This document shows, piece after piece, positions 34,340-42,608 of a DNA stretch of 64,000 nt. The stretch spans positions 1-64,000 of the forward strand of contig CAUEQD010000006.1 of the NCBI GenBank assembly GCA_959019945.1, in the 5' to 3' direction. The translations under genes and the position numbers were made by a program. The DNA comes from an uncultured Collinsella sp. Its GTDB lineage: Bacteria; Actinomycetota; Coriobacteriia; Coriobacteriales; Coriobacteriaceae. The notes below the pieces were generated by a model. It searched no databases, was not told the DNA's origin, and was given only the letters and a program-made list of their open reading frames with translations. Numbering within the stretch: the first letter of the stretch is position 1; the number at the start of each line of letters is the position of its first letter.

Positions 34340-35806
34340 TTGTCACAGTTCACCGATATCAGCCGCATTAACGTGTGCGGCGGCGACGGCGGAGCCGGAT
34401 GCATGTCGTTTAGGCGCGAGGCATTTGTCCCCAAGGGCGGCCCCGATGGCGGCGACGGCGGTCGTGGCGGCAATGTCGTCATCCAGGCCGATGCTCAGCT
34501 GTCTTCGCTGATCGATTACCGCTTTAAGCATCACTTCCGCGCCGAGCGCGGCACGCACGGGCAGGGTGCCCGTCGTAACGGTAAGAGCGGCGAGGACCTG
34601 ATTCTCAAGGTCCCTATGGGTACCGTGGTACGCGAGCTCGACCCCGAGACGCAGACCCCGATGTTCGAGATTGCCGACCTGGTGCATGATGGCGAGCGCG
34701 TTGTCGTGGCGCCCGGCGGTGCCGGCGGCCTGGGCAACACGCACTTTGTGACGTCGGTGCGCCGCGCGCCCGCGTTCGCTCAGCTGGGCGAGCCGGCCGA
34801 GGAGCACTGGATTGAGCTCGAGATGAAGCTCATGGCCGATGCCGCGCTCGTGGGCTTCCCCTCGGTGGGTAAGTCATCGCTCATTGCGCGCATGAGTGCC
34901 GCCCGCCCCAAGATTGCCGACTACCCGTTTACCACGCTCGTGCCGAACCTCGGCATGGTGCGTGCCGGCGAATATTCTTACGTCGTTGCTGACGTCCCCG
35001 GTCTTATCGAAGGCGCGAGCGAGGGTAAGGGCCTGGGTCACCAGTTCCTGCGCCACATTGAGCGTACGGCACTCATCATGCACGTCGTCGACATGACGGG
35101 TGGTTTTGAGGATCGCGATCCGGTCGAGGATTACCACATCATTAACCGTGAGCTCGAGCAGTATGGCGCCGAGCTTTCGGAGCGTCCGCAGATTGTCGTT
35201 GCCAACAAGTGCGATGCGCCGGGCACGGCTGACAAGATTGCCGACCTTAAGCGTGCGGCGCTCGACGATGGCCATATGTTCTTTGCCGTGTCTGCCGTGA
35301 CGGGCGCCGGCCTCAACACGCTGATGCTTGCCGTGGGCGAGCAGGTGGCTAAGCTGCGCGCCGAGTTGGCTGTCTCGGATGAGCCGGTCGTTCTGCGCGA
35401 CGATGAGTGGGAGCGCCGTCGCCTGCAGCGTGAGAAGCGTTTCCGCATTGTTCAGGAAGAGCCCGGTGCCTTCCGCGTGGTCGGTCGTGCCATTGAGCGT
35501 ATGGTCATCCAGACCGACTGGGAAAACGAGGAAGCCGTCATTTACCTGCAGCATAAGTTTGCGCGTATGGGTGTTGACGACGCGCTCGAGAAGGCCGGTT
35601 GCCGTGCGGGCGACGAGGTCCGCATTTGCCAGCGCGCCTTTGACTTTGAGGGCGCCGAGGACTTCTCGGAGTACGAGGAGCTCGAGGATGCTGGCGAGGA
35701 CGTTGCCGTTGAAGCCATTGACGTGGCCGATGCTGCGGATGAGGGAGTCGAGGTTGTCGATGCGGCGGATGCCGCGGGCGATGCCGAGACCTCGGAGGGC
35801 GAGTAA
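34340..35806 (+). CDS. obgE: Obg-family ribosome-assembly GTPase
   Basis: A protein of 488 residues. It has an N-terminal Obg fold (glycine-rich CGGDGGAGCMSFRREAFVP), a GTPase domain (P-loop GFPSVGKSSL, DVPGLIEGAS, NKCDAP) and a C-terminal OCT domain (about 345-425), then an acidic tail of about 55 residues rich in Asp, Glu and Ala. It acts in large-subunit assembly and stress signalling. The TTG start has AGGAGG 8 bases upstream. Confidence 0.96.
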   Translation: MSQFTDISRINVCGGDGGAGCMSFRREAFVPKGGPDGGDGGRGGNVVIQADAQLSSLIDYRFKHHFRAERGTHGQGARRNGKSGEDLILKVPMGTVVRELDPETQTPMFEIADLVHDGERVVVAPGGAGGLGNTHFVTSVRRAPAFAQLGEPAEEHWIELEMKLMADAALVGFPSVGKSSLIARMSAARPKIADYPFTTLVPNLGMVRAGEYSYVVADVPGLIEGASEGKGLGHQFLRHIERTALIMHVVDMTGGFEDRDPVEDYHIINRELEQYGAELSERPQIVVANKCDAPGTADKIADLKRAALDDGHMFFAVSAVTGAGLNTLMLAVGEQVAKLRAELAVSDEPVVLRDDEWERRRLQREKRFRIVQEEPGAFRVVGRAIERMVIQTDWENEEAVIYLQHKFARMGVDDALEKAGCRAGDEVRICQRAFDFEGAEDFSEYEELEDAGEDVAVEAIDVADAADEGVEVVDAADAAGDAETSEGE

Positions 35807-35809
35807 GCC

Positions 35810-36487
35810 ATGTCGCTGCGCGGTGGAATCGGTCTGCCCGAGCTTCCTCTAGAGGACGGGCAGGAGTTTAGGCTCGGCATTATGGGTGGCACCTTTGATC
35901 CCATCCATTACGGGCACCTGGTGACCGCCGAGCAGGCGCGCGAGTCGCTCGACTTGGACGCTGTGCTCTTTATGCCGGCGGGCTCTCCTGCCTTTAAGCT
36001 TGACAAGCTGGTGACGCCTGCCGAGGACCGTTATGCCATGACGGTCCTCGCCACCGCCGCGAACCCGGCCTTTTTGGCGAGCCGGTTCGAGATCGACCGT
36101 CCGGGTGTAACCTATACGGCCGATACGCTTCATGCCCTTCGCGACTTTTACCCGCCGCAGGTAAAGCTCTACTTTATTACGGGCGCCGACGCGATTATCG
36201 ATATTGTGACTTGGCATGATGCCGAACGAATCGCTGAGCTTGCTACCTTTATTGCGGCGACGCGACCGGGCTTTGATATCGATACGGCGCGTGCCCGAAT
36301 CAAAGAGTCGGGGCTGCCGTTCGACGTGCGCTATATTCAGATTCCGGCGCTGGCGATCAGCTCGACGAACATTCGCAAGCGTGTTGCCCGCGGTATGAGC
36401 GTGCGCTATCTTACGAGCGAGTCCGTGCTCGGCTACATTCGCAAACGCAGGCTATATGCCGATTTGGGCCAAGAAGATTTTGAGTGA
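35810..36487 (+). CDS. nadD: Nicotinate-nucleotide adenylyltransferase
   Basis: A protein of 225 residues with the nucleotidyltransferase motif GIMGGTFDPIHYGHL and the C-terminal ISSTNIRKRV motif. It makes deamido-NAD from nicotinate mononucleotide and ATP. The protein has an N-terminal extension of about 20 residues before the first strand, so a shorter start is possible. It lies 3 bases after obgE. Confidence 0.94.
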   Translation: MSLRGGIGLPELPLEDGQEFRLGIMGGTFDPIHYGHLVTAEQARESLDLDAVLFMPAGSPAFKLDKLVTPAEDRYAMTVLATAANPAFLASRFEIDRPGVTYTADTLHALRDFYPPQVKLYFITGADAIIDIVTWHDAERIAELATFIAATRPGFDIDTARARIKESGLPFDVRYIQIPALAISSTNIRKRVARGMSVRYLTSESVLGYIRKRRLYADLGQEDFE

Positions 36488-36499
36488 TGGGGGTCTACG

Positions 36500-37108
36500 T
36501 TGTCGGTAGAGGATCAGTTTGAGGGCGATGAGCGCGCACTGCTCAAGCGCATTCAAGAGCTGCTCGATGTTCGCATGAAGGATAAGCGCAAGCGCTATGT
36601 GCATTCGCTGGGTGTTGCCGAGACCGCACTTCATCTGGCCGAGGTCTACGGCGTTGACCGCTTTGATGCCGCTGCTGCCGGTCTGATCCACGACTGGGAC
36701 AAAGTGCTCTCCGACGACGAGCTGGTTACGCGCGCTCTGCATTACGGCATTAAGATTGCCGGCTCTCCTTCCGCCGCGACGCCGCTTTTGCATGGTCCTG
36801 TTGCCGCCTATGAGCTTCCGCAGCTTTTCCCCGAGTTGTCGCCGGCCGTTTTCCAGGCTGTCGACCGTCATACCGTGGGCGCTTGCGACATGACGCCGCT
36901 CGATATGGTGGTCTTTGTGGCCGATGCCATCGAGCCCAACCGCCACGGCGACTATGCGCATGCGCTGCGCAAGATGGTGGGGGAGTCGTCGCTCGACGAG
37001 TTGTTCTTCTCCTGTTTTGCGCAGGGTTTGGTCTATGTGATCCAGTCCGGGCGTTATCTTTATCCCACGGCTATTACGATTTACAACCATTACGCCCAGC
37101 TACGCTAG
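36500..37108 (+). CDS. yqeK: YqeK-type HD-domain hydrolase (symmetrical Ap4A hydrolase)
   Basis: A protein of 202 residues with the HD metal motif: RYVHSLGVAETALHLAEVYG, LIHDWDK and the DRHTVGACDMTPLDMVVFVAD block. In Bacillus and relatives, YqeK hydrolyses Ap4A symmetrically. The TTG start has ATGGGGG at 6-7 bases. It sits between nadD and rsfS in the conserved order. Confidence 0.9.
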   Translation: MSVEDQFEGDERALLKRIQELLDVRMKDKRKRYVHSLGVAETALHLAEVYGVDRFDAAAAGLIHDWDKVLSDDELVTRALHYGIKIAGSPSAATPLLHGPVAAYELPQLFPELSPAVFQAVDRHTVGACDMTPLDMVVFVADAIEPNRHGDYAHALRKMVGESSLDELFFSCFAQGLVYVIQSGRYLYPTAITIYNHYAQLR

Positions 37109-37136
37109 CTCGGGTGCGTCTAGAAAGAGGTATTCC

Positions 37137-37592
37137 ATGGCCGACGAGACCATGACTGACGAGCAGATTCTCAAGGATGTGGAGCACAAGAGCTTCGCCG
37201 CCACGTCCGACCGCACCGCCGCCTCGCTGTCCGCGAGCGGTGTCGCCGCCGAGGATGTCGCCCGCGCCGCCGCGCAGGCCGCCTACGACAAGAAGGGCGA
37301 GGACGTTCAGGTGCTCGACCTGACTGAGCTTTCCGATGTGTGCGACTACTTTGTCCTTGCTACCGGCACCAACAACCGCCAGGTTGATTCGATCGTCGAC
37401 GAGATTGAGGAGAAGGTCGCCGAGGCTTGCGGCGAGCATCCGTTCTCCATCGAGGGCCGCGAGCAGAAGACTTGGATGCTCATGGACTACGGTTCGGTTG
37501 TCGTCCACGTCTTCACTCCCGAAGCCCGCGACTTCTACCGCCTCGAGAAACTCTGGGGAGACGCCCCCCAGCTCCCCCTCAATCTCCTCTAG
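37137..37592 (+). CDS. rsfS: Ribosomal silencing factor RsfS
   Basis: A protein of 151 residues. The conserved core begins near residue 57 (VLDLTELSDVCDYFVLATG) and ends with WMLMDYGSVVVHVF and YRLEKLWGDAP. The first 45 residues are an extra, low-complexity N-terminal extension. It binds L14 and prevents subunit joining. AAAGAGG lies before the ATG. Confidence 0.93.
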   Translation: MADETMTDEQILKDVEHKSFAATSDRTAASLSASGVAAEDVARAAAQAAYDKKGEDVQVLDLTELSDVCDYFVLATGTNNRQVDSIVDEIEEKVAEACGEHPFSIEGREQKTWMLMDYGSVVVHVFTPEARDFYRLEKLWGDAPQLPLNLL

Positions 37593-37625
37593 TAGCTCAT
37601 TTGAGACGGGGTTTAGCTACCCTCA
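37591..37625 (+). repeat. Dispersed intergenic repeat, copy at the rsfS 3-prime end
   Basis: The first 18 bases (37591-37608) match the element at 45622-45639 at 16 of 18 positions and lead into GGGGTTTAGCTACCC, which also appears in inverse near 56.95 kb. The repeat overlaps the last two bases of the rsfS stop. Confidence 0.6.
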
Positions 37626-37636
37626 CGCATATCGCC

Positions 37637-37677
37637 GGGCAGTTGCGGTTTTCCGCACCTGCCCCGCTTTCTTTTTG
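37637..37677 (+). terminator. Terminator between rsfS and dinB
   Basis: A stem (37637-37648 with 37653-37664, one mismatch) is followed by a T-rich run (37668-37676). It separates the convergent rsfS and dinB. Confidence 0.75.
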
Positions 37678-37688
37678 CCCAAAGGCGG

Positions 37689-38942
37689 TTAATCGTTGAA
37701 ACGGGATTGGCGGCCGAAGGAAAGGGCGGTGTCGCCGAATTTGTCTCGGACGGCGTCGATGGCGACGGAGAGGTCGCGGCGGTCGCTGGATTGGGCTCCG
37801 CGGTCATCGATCTCGCAGAACAGGTCAGTCTGGATGCCGCCTTGGTGGTCGAAGTCGCTCATGCCGATACCCGCCAGACGCACATGCATGCCTTCTTGCC
37901 AGATATTGTCGAGCAGCTCGAGCGCTACGGCCACAAAGATATTCTCGTCGTCGGTGGGGTGGGGCAAGCGGCGCTGTGCCGTGCGTCCGCTGCCGTAAGA
38001 GTATTTGAGCTTGAGCGTTACGGTTCCACCCGTCAGTCCCTGGCGACGCAGGCGGCGCCCAACCGACTCGCCCAGCAGCGCAATCGCCGCTTCGATATCC
38101 CCACGCTCGGTCAAATCCTTCGCAAAGGTGCGCTCATTGCTCACCGATTTAACTTCACGCTCCTCATCCAGGCCGGTAACCTCGGATACTTCGAGCCCCA
38201 AAGCACGATGACGCATGCGCTCGCCATTCACGCCAAAGATTGCAGCCAGGGTGGACTCTGGCGCGCGTGAAAGCTCGCCTAGGGTATAGATGCGCATGCG
38301 ACGCAGTCGCTCCTCGGCCGAGCGCCCGATGCCACTCATGGCAGATACCGGCAGCGCGGCCAAAAAGCGCTGTTCCGTCCCGGGGCGCACGATGGTCATC
38401 CCAAACGGCTTATCCCGCTCGCTTGCGATCTTTGCGACCGTCTTGTTGCAGCCCACGCCAATGGAGCAGGTCACTCCCAGCGCTGCCACGCGGTCGCTTA
38501 TACGCCGCGCAACCAGCAGCGGGTCTTCGGGCGCAAAGCGACCCGGTGTGATATCGATAAAGGCTTCGTCGATGGATACGCGCTCGACGCGCGGGGTCTC
38601 GTCGGCGAGAATCGCCATGACCTGCGCGCTCACCTCGCGGTAGCGATCAAAGTGCCCGTGCGTCCAAATGGCTTGCGGGCACAAGCGCCGCGCCTCGGCC
38701 GAGGCCATGGCAGAGTGCACGCCAAAGCGACGTGCCTCATACGAACACGTGGACACGACGCCACGCGAATCGGCGTCTCCGCCCACGATGAGCGGCTTTC
38801 CGCGCCATTCGGGATGATCGAGCATCTCCACGCTCGCAAAAAACGCATCGAGGTCCATCAGGCCCACCGCCGGACCCGTCCAGGGAGGCGGCGTGACGCC
38901 CATGGCATCCTCATAACCGTATGTATGTTCGCGTCTATCCAT
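37689..38942 (-). CDS. dinB: DNA polymerase IV (Y-family translesion polymerase)
   Basis: A protein of 417 residues. The catalytic motifs are MDLDAFFASVEM (first metal aspartate), CSYEARRFGVHSAM and SIDEAFIDIT (second acidic pair). A little-finger domain occupies the C-terminal third, ending without an obvious QLxLF beta-clamp motif. It performs low-fidelity synthesis past lesions. The N-terminus carries about 25 extra residues. It is the only minus-strand gene in this 33-46 kb stretch. Confidence 0.93.
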   Translation of the reverse strand: MDRREHTYGYEDAMGVTPPPWTGPAVGLMDLDAFFASVEMLDHPEWRGKPLIVGGDADSRGVVSTCSYEARRFGVHSAMASAEARRLCPQAIWTHGHFDRYREVSAQVMAILADETPRVERVSIDEAFIDITPGRFAPEDPLLVARRISDRVAALGVTCSIGVGCNKTVAKIASERDKPFGMTIVRPGTEQRFLAALPVSAMSGIGRSAEERLRRMRIYTLGELSRAPESTLAAIFGVNGERMRHRALGLEVSEVTGLDEEREVKSVSNERTFAKDLTERGDIEAAIALLGESVGRRLRRQGLTGGTVTLKLKYSYGSGRTAQRRLPHPTDDENIFVAVALELLDNIWQEGMHVRLAGIGMSDFDHQGGIQTDLFCEIDDRGAQSSDRRDLSVAIDAVRDKFGDTALSFGRQSRFND

Positions 38943-39058
38943 GTCATGAGTATACCGCGCAGCTCATGTGGGGTGCGTGTATGTGCTTGCAAATCCCGAA
39001 TTCTTGTCTAAGATATGGATTTGCCCTCGACTACACCGAAGAAGTTGGTCTCACGGAC

Positions 39059-39087
39059 TTCACCTGCCCGCGTCGATGGCGTATTAT
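39059..39087 (+). promoter_or_regulatory. Probable promoter of rpsP
   Basis: TTCACC (39059-39064), 17 bases, then TATTAT (39082-39087), 57 bases upstream of the rpsP start. The -35 is weak (4 of 6). Confidence 0.5.
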
Positions 39088-39143
39088 GTTCAACTGTTTG
39101 TTTGTAGTTGCAGCCTAAAGCTGCTTGGTTGGAGGAGTTTCCT

Positions 39144-39485
39144 TTGGCAGTCAAGATTCGCCTTGCTCGTCACGGCGCTAAGAAGCGTCCGTACTACCGT
39201 GTCGTCGTCGCCGATTCCCGCGCCCCGCGTGACGGTCGTATCATCGAGGAGGTTGGCCGCTACAACCCGATGACCGCCCCCAAGACCATCAACCTCGACC
39301 TCGAGAAGATCGCCGACTGGCAGTCCAAGGGCGCTCAGCTCACCGACGCCGTCGCCGCTCTGGTCAAGGCCGCCAACGAGGGCGAGAAGACCGAGACCGT
39401 CGTCAAGAAGTCCAAGAAGCAGCTCGCCAAAGAGGCCGAGGCCGCTAAGGCTGCCGCTGAGGCCGCTGAGGGCGCCGAGGAGTAA
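39144..39485 (+). CDS. rpsP: 30S ribosomal protein S16
   Basis: A protein of 113 residues. The S16 core begins AVKIRLARHGAKKRPYYRVVV and is followed by a Lys/Ala/Glu-rich tail of about 30 residues. The TTG at 39144 is the start because it gives the family N-terminus and GGAGGAG lies 6 bases upstream. It begins the rpsP-KH-rimM-trmD-lepB operon. Confidence 0.96.
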   Translation: MAVKIRLARHGAKKRPYYRVVVADSRAPRDGRIIEEVGRYNPMTAPKTINLDLEKIADWQSKGAQLTDAVAALVKAANEGEKTETVVKKSKKQLAKEAEAAKAAAEAAEGAEE

Positions 39486-39488
39486 ATC

Positions 39489-39773
39489 GTGCCTGAGGTT
39501 GACGCTGCACAGCTCGAGGGTGAGGCAATGCTCTCAGATCGCATCGCCGATCTCGTCGAATATCTCGTTGTTCAGATCGTCGACGACCCGGATTCCGTGA
39601 GCCTTGAGGTCATCGATGGTGACGACGCCTCCACGATTGAGGTTTCGGTCGCCGAGGATGACGTCGCTAAGGTCATCGGCCGTCGTGGCCGTACCATCAA
39701 GGCCATTCGCACGCTCGCCCGTGCACTGGCCGCTCGCCTCGACACTGCTGTCGAGGTAGAGGTTCTGGGCTAG
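39489..39773 (+). CDS. khpA: KH-domain RNA-binding protein (KhpA type)
   Basis: A protein of 94 residues. The KH core has the GxxG-type loop VIGRRGRTIKAIRTLARA; the family usually starts close to LSDRIADLVEYLV. KhpA works with KhpB in RNA binding and cell-division control in Gram-positives. The GTG start has GGAG 7 bases upstream, overlapping the rpsP end; an internal ATG 14 codons later is possible. Confidence 0.9.
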   Translation: MPEVDAAQLEGEAMLSDRIADLVEYLVVQIVDDPDSVSLEVIDGDDASTIEVSVAEDDVAKVIGRRGRTIKAIRTLARALAARLDTAVEVEVLG

Positions 39774-39777
39774 GACC

Positions 39778-40299
39778 TTGAGGTCCCAGTACAAAAACAT
39801 CGCCCGTGTGGTCAAGCCGCACGGAAGGAAGGGGGAGGTCCTCGCGCAGCCGCTGCGGGGGCTTCCTTCTGTATTAGAGCCGGGCATGCGCGTCGCCCTG
39901 ACGCCGCCGGCGCTCAAGCGCGACCGCTTTTGCACGGTCGTGTCCGTCACCGATACGGGCGATGGCGATCTGGTCTCGTTTGAGGGCATTGACGACTTGA
40001 CGGCCGCCGAGGGCATCACGGGATGCTACGTGCTGGCAAATCGTGACGACTTTGAGCTCGATTCGCTCGACGCTGCCTATACCGACCTGATGGGTCGCGA
40101 GGTGGTCGACGAGCGCTTCGGTTCGCTCGGCACGATCGTAGAGATCATGTCGACGCCCGCTAACGATGTTTGGGTTGTCGAGGGCGATCGGTACGGCGAG
40201 GTACTGATTCCCGTGATCGAGCAGGTCGTGCTCGATCTTCCCGACACAGGAACAATTTCCGTCCATGTTATGGACGGCCTGATCGATATGGACAAGTAG
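39778..40299 (+). CDS. rimM: 16S rRNA processing protein RimM
   Basis: A protein of 173 residues. It starts with IARVVKPHGRKGEVLAQPL (beta-barrel domain) and has a PRC-barrel region (LMGREVVDERFGSLGTIVEI, then VLIPVIEQVV). It assists maturation of the small subunit head with S19. The start is TTG 4 bases after the KH gene stop. Confidence 0.93.
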   Translation: MRSQYKNIARVVKPHGRKGEVLAQPLRGLPSVLEPGMRVALTPPALKRDRFCTVVSVTDTGDGDLVSFEGIDDLTAAEGITGCYVLANRDDFELDSLDAAYTDLMGREVVDERFGSLGTIVEIMSTPANDVWVVEGDRYGEVLIPVIEQVVLDLPDTGTISVHVMDGLIDMDK

Positions 40300-40309
40300 G
40301 GAGGACAAC

Positions 40310-41068
40310 ATGCTGATCGAGACCCTTTCGGTCTTTCCCGAGATGTTTGAGCCCGTCATGTCCACATCGATTTTGGGCCGCGCCCGCAAGGCCGGCCTTT
40401 TTGATTTTAAGGCGTATAACCTGCGCGACTGGACGCACGACCGCCATCGTACCGTCGATGACGAGCCGTACGGCGGCGGGCAGGGCATGCTCATGAAGGT
40501 CGAGCCTATTGCAGAGGCCATCGAGGCCATTAGCGCAGAGGGTCCCAAGCCCACGGTTGTGTTCTTCACCCCCTGTGGCGAGCCCTTTACGCAGCATGTG
40601 GCCGAGCGCCTGCTCAAAAGTGAGCGCCTGCTGTTTGTGTGCAGTCGCTACGAGGGCGTCGACGAGCGCGCGTATGCGTATGCCGATGAGCGTCTGTCGA
40701 TCGGCGACTACGTGCTCACGGGCGGCGAGCTTCCCGCTATGGTCGTTGCCGATGCCGTCGTACGCCTGATTCCCGGCGCCCTGGGCGACGAGATGAGCAA
40801 CGTGGACGAGTCGTTCTCGACCGCCGAGGATGGAGGCCTGCTCGAGTACGCGCAGTACACCCGTCCTGCCGAGTTCAACGGCGAGGGCGTGCCTCCGGTG
40901 CTCGTGAGCGGCGATCACGCCAAGGTCGATGCCTGGCGTCGCAAGAACGCCATCGAGCGCACCTGCCGCTGGCGTCCCGATCTGATCGAGACGGCGCGGC
41001 TCACGCCCGAGGAGCGCGCTTACGCGCAGGAGATTTTGGACGCTTCGTATTCGCAGAGCGAGGAGTGA
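40310..41068 (+). CDS. trmD: tRNA (guanine37-N1)-methyltransferase
   Basis: A protein of 252 residues of the SPOUT class. It has LSVFPEMFEPVMSTSILGRA, DEPYGGGQGMLMK, the knot SRYEGVDERAY and GDYVLTGGELPAM. It methylates G37 of tRNAs to prevent frameshifting. GGGAGG precedes the ATG. Confidence 0.96.
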   Translation: MLIETLSVFPEMFEPVMSTSILGRARKAGLFDFKAYNLRDWTHDRHRTVDDEPYGGGQGMLMKVEPIAEAIEAISAEGPKPTVVFFTPCGEPFTQHVAERLLKSERLLFVCSRYEGVDERAYAYADERLSIGDYVLTGGELPAMVVADAVVRLIPGALGDEMSNVDESFSTAEDGGLLEYAQYTRPAEFNGEGVPPVLVSGDHAKVDAWRRKNAIERTCRWRPDLIETARLTPEERAYAQEILDASYSQSEE

Positions 41069-41070
41069 GA

Positions 41071-41634
41071 ATGGTTCCATCGCAGCATTCCGCGTTGAGA
41101 GGCGCTTTTGAGTGGATCGCGGTCATCGCGATCGCATTGGTCGCCACCTTCTTGATTCGCTCGTTTGTGGTCGAGCCCTTTGTGGTGCCCACCGGCTCTA
41201 TGGAGGACACGATCGAGATTGGCGACCAGATCCTGGCACAAAAGGTGAGCCTTGAGCTCGGTCAGCCCGTCAAGCAGGGCGATATCGTGGTGTTTCACAA
41301 CCCCGATGGCACCTCCGAGCATGATGTTCTTGTCAAGCGTGTTATTGCCACGGCCGGCCAGACGGTCGACCTGCAGGATGGCAAGGTGGTCGTTGACGGC
41401 CAAGCGCTCGACGAGGACTATACGACGGGCATGAGCTGGCCGCTTTCGGTCCAAGCGCCCGGCGCTCAGGTAAGCTATCCCTACACCGTTCCCGACGGGT
41501 GCGTGTGGGTGATGGGCGACAACCGCGAAAACTCTGCCGACTCACGCTACTTTGGTCCCGTCGATCGCTCTGATTTGATCGCTGTGGCGCTTGTGCGCTA
41601 CTGGCCGCTCAACCGCATCGGCGCTATCGACTAA
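41071..41634 (+). CDS. lepB: Signal peptidase I
   Basis: A protein of 187 residues with one N-terminal membrane helix (IAVIAIALVATFLIRSFV), the catalytic serine in PTGSMEDTI, the catalytic lysine in VLVKRVIA, and box E GDNRENSADSRYFGPV. It removes signal peptides from exported proteins. ATG at 41071 has AGGAG 5 bases upstream; GTG 41065 overlaps the trmD stop. Confidence 0.94.
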   Translation: MVPSQHSALRGAFEWIAVIAIALVATFLIRSFVVEPFVVPTGSMEDTIEIGDQILAQKVSLELGQPVKQGDIVVFHNPDGTSEHDVLVKRVIATAGQTVDLQDGKVVVDGQALDEDYTTGMSWPLSVQAPGAQVSYPYTVPDGCVWVMGDNRENSADSRYFGPVDRSDLIAVALVRYWPLNRIGAID

Positions 41635-41693
41635 AAACCGCTATAGTACAGTACCTAACCGTGTAATCGTTTCGACGAGGGGATATTAGAGGC

Positions 41694-42605
41694 ATGAACG
41701 CTTCATCGCTTTCCTTCCAAGACATCATCCTGCGCCTCCAGCAGTACTGGGGCGAGCAGGGCTGCGTCATTATGCAGCCCTATGACTCCGAGGTCGGTGC
41801 CGGTACCTTCCACACCGCGACCACGCTGCGCTCGCTCGGTCCCGCCGAGTGGCGCACCTGCTATGCTCAGCCTTGCCGCCGTCCTGCCGACGGCCGCTAC
41901 GGCGAGAACCCCAACCGCATGCAGCACTACTATCAGTTCCAGGTGCTCATCAAGCCCTCTCCGGTCAACGCCCAGGAGCTCTACCTGGGGTCTCTTGCCG
42001 CTATCGGTCTGGATCCCAACGACCATGACGTCCGCTTTGTCGAGGACGACTGGGAGAGCCCGACCCTTGGCGCCTGGGGCCTTGGCTGGGAGGTCTGGCT
42101 CAACGGCATGGAGGTCACGCAGTTTACGTACTTCCAGCAGGTGGGCGGCATCGAGGTCGACCCCGTGCCCGTCGAGATCACCTATGGCCTGGAGCGTATC
42201 GCCATGTACGCCCAGGGCGTCAACTCGGTCTACGACCTGGTGTGGAGCTATCTGCCCGACGGCACGCCCATGACCTATGGCGACGTGTTCCTCGAGAACG
42301 AGCGCGAGTTCAGTGCCTATAACTTTGAGGTCGCCAACGTCGAGATGATGCGTCAGAAGTTTGACGACTACGAGGCCGAGTGCCATGCCTGCCTGGAGCG
42401 CAAGCTTCCGCTGCCGGCGTACGATTGCGTCATGAAGTGCAGCCATGCCTTCAACCTGCTCGATGCCCGCGGTGCGCTGTCCGCAGTCGAGCGTGCCAAC
42501 TACATCCTGCGCGTCCGTGCCGTCGCCAAGGCGTGCTGCGAGGCCTATATGGCCGAGGTCGCCGGAGTCAACGAGAATGCCGACCAGGAAGGCGAGGTGG
42601 CGTAA
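41694..42605 (+). CDS. glyQ: Glycyl-tRNA synthetase alpha subunit
   Basis: A protein of 303 residues with FQDIILRLQQYWGEQGCVI, VGAGTFHTATTLRSLGP, and QQVGGIEVDPVPVEITYGLERIAMY, all hallmarks of the bacterial alpha subunit. The alpha subunit holds the aminoacylation active site. The beta subunit gene follows after 3 bases. No T-box leader is visible in the 59-base upstream gap. Confidence 0.97.
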   Translation: MNASSLSFQDIILRLQQYWGEQGCVIMQPYDSEVGAGTFHTATTLRSLGPAEWRTCYAQPCRRPADGRYGENPNRMQHYYQFQVLIKPSPVNAQELYLGSLAAIGLDPNDHDVRFVEDDWESPTLGAWGLGWEVWLNGMEVTQFTYFQQVGGIEVDPVPVEITYGLERIAMYAQGVNSVYDLVWSYLPDGTPMTYGDVFLENEREFSAYNFEVANVEMMRQKFDDYEAECHACLERKLPLPAYDCVMKCSHAFNLLDARGALSAVERANYILRVRAVAKACCEAYMAEVAGVNENADQEGEVA

Positions 42606-42608
42606 GCC

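Noticed and set aside
41635..41693. T-box riboswitch upstream of glyQ
   Set aside because: The gap is only 59 bases, with no specifier stem or T-box sequence.
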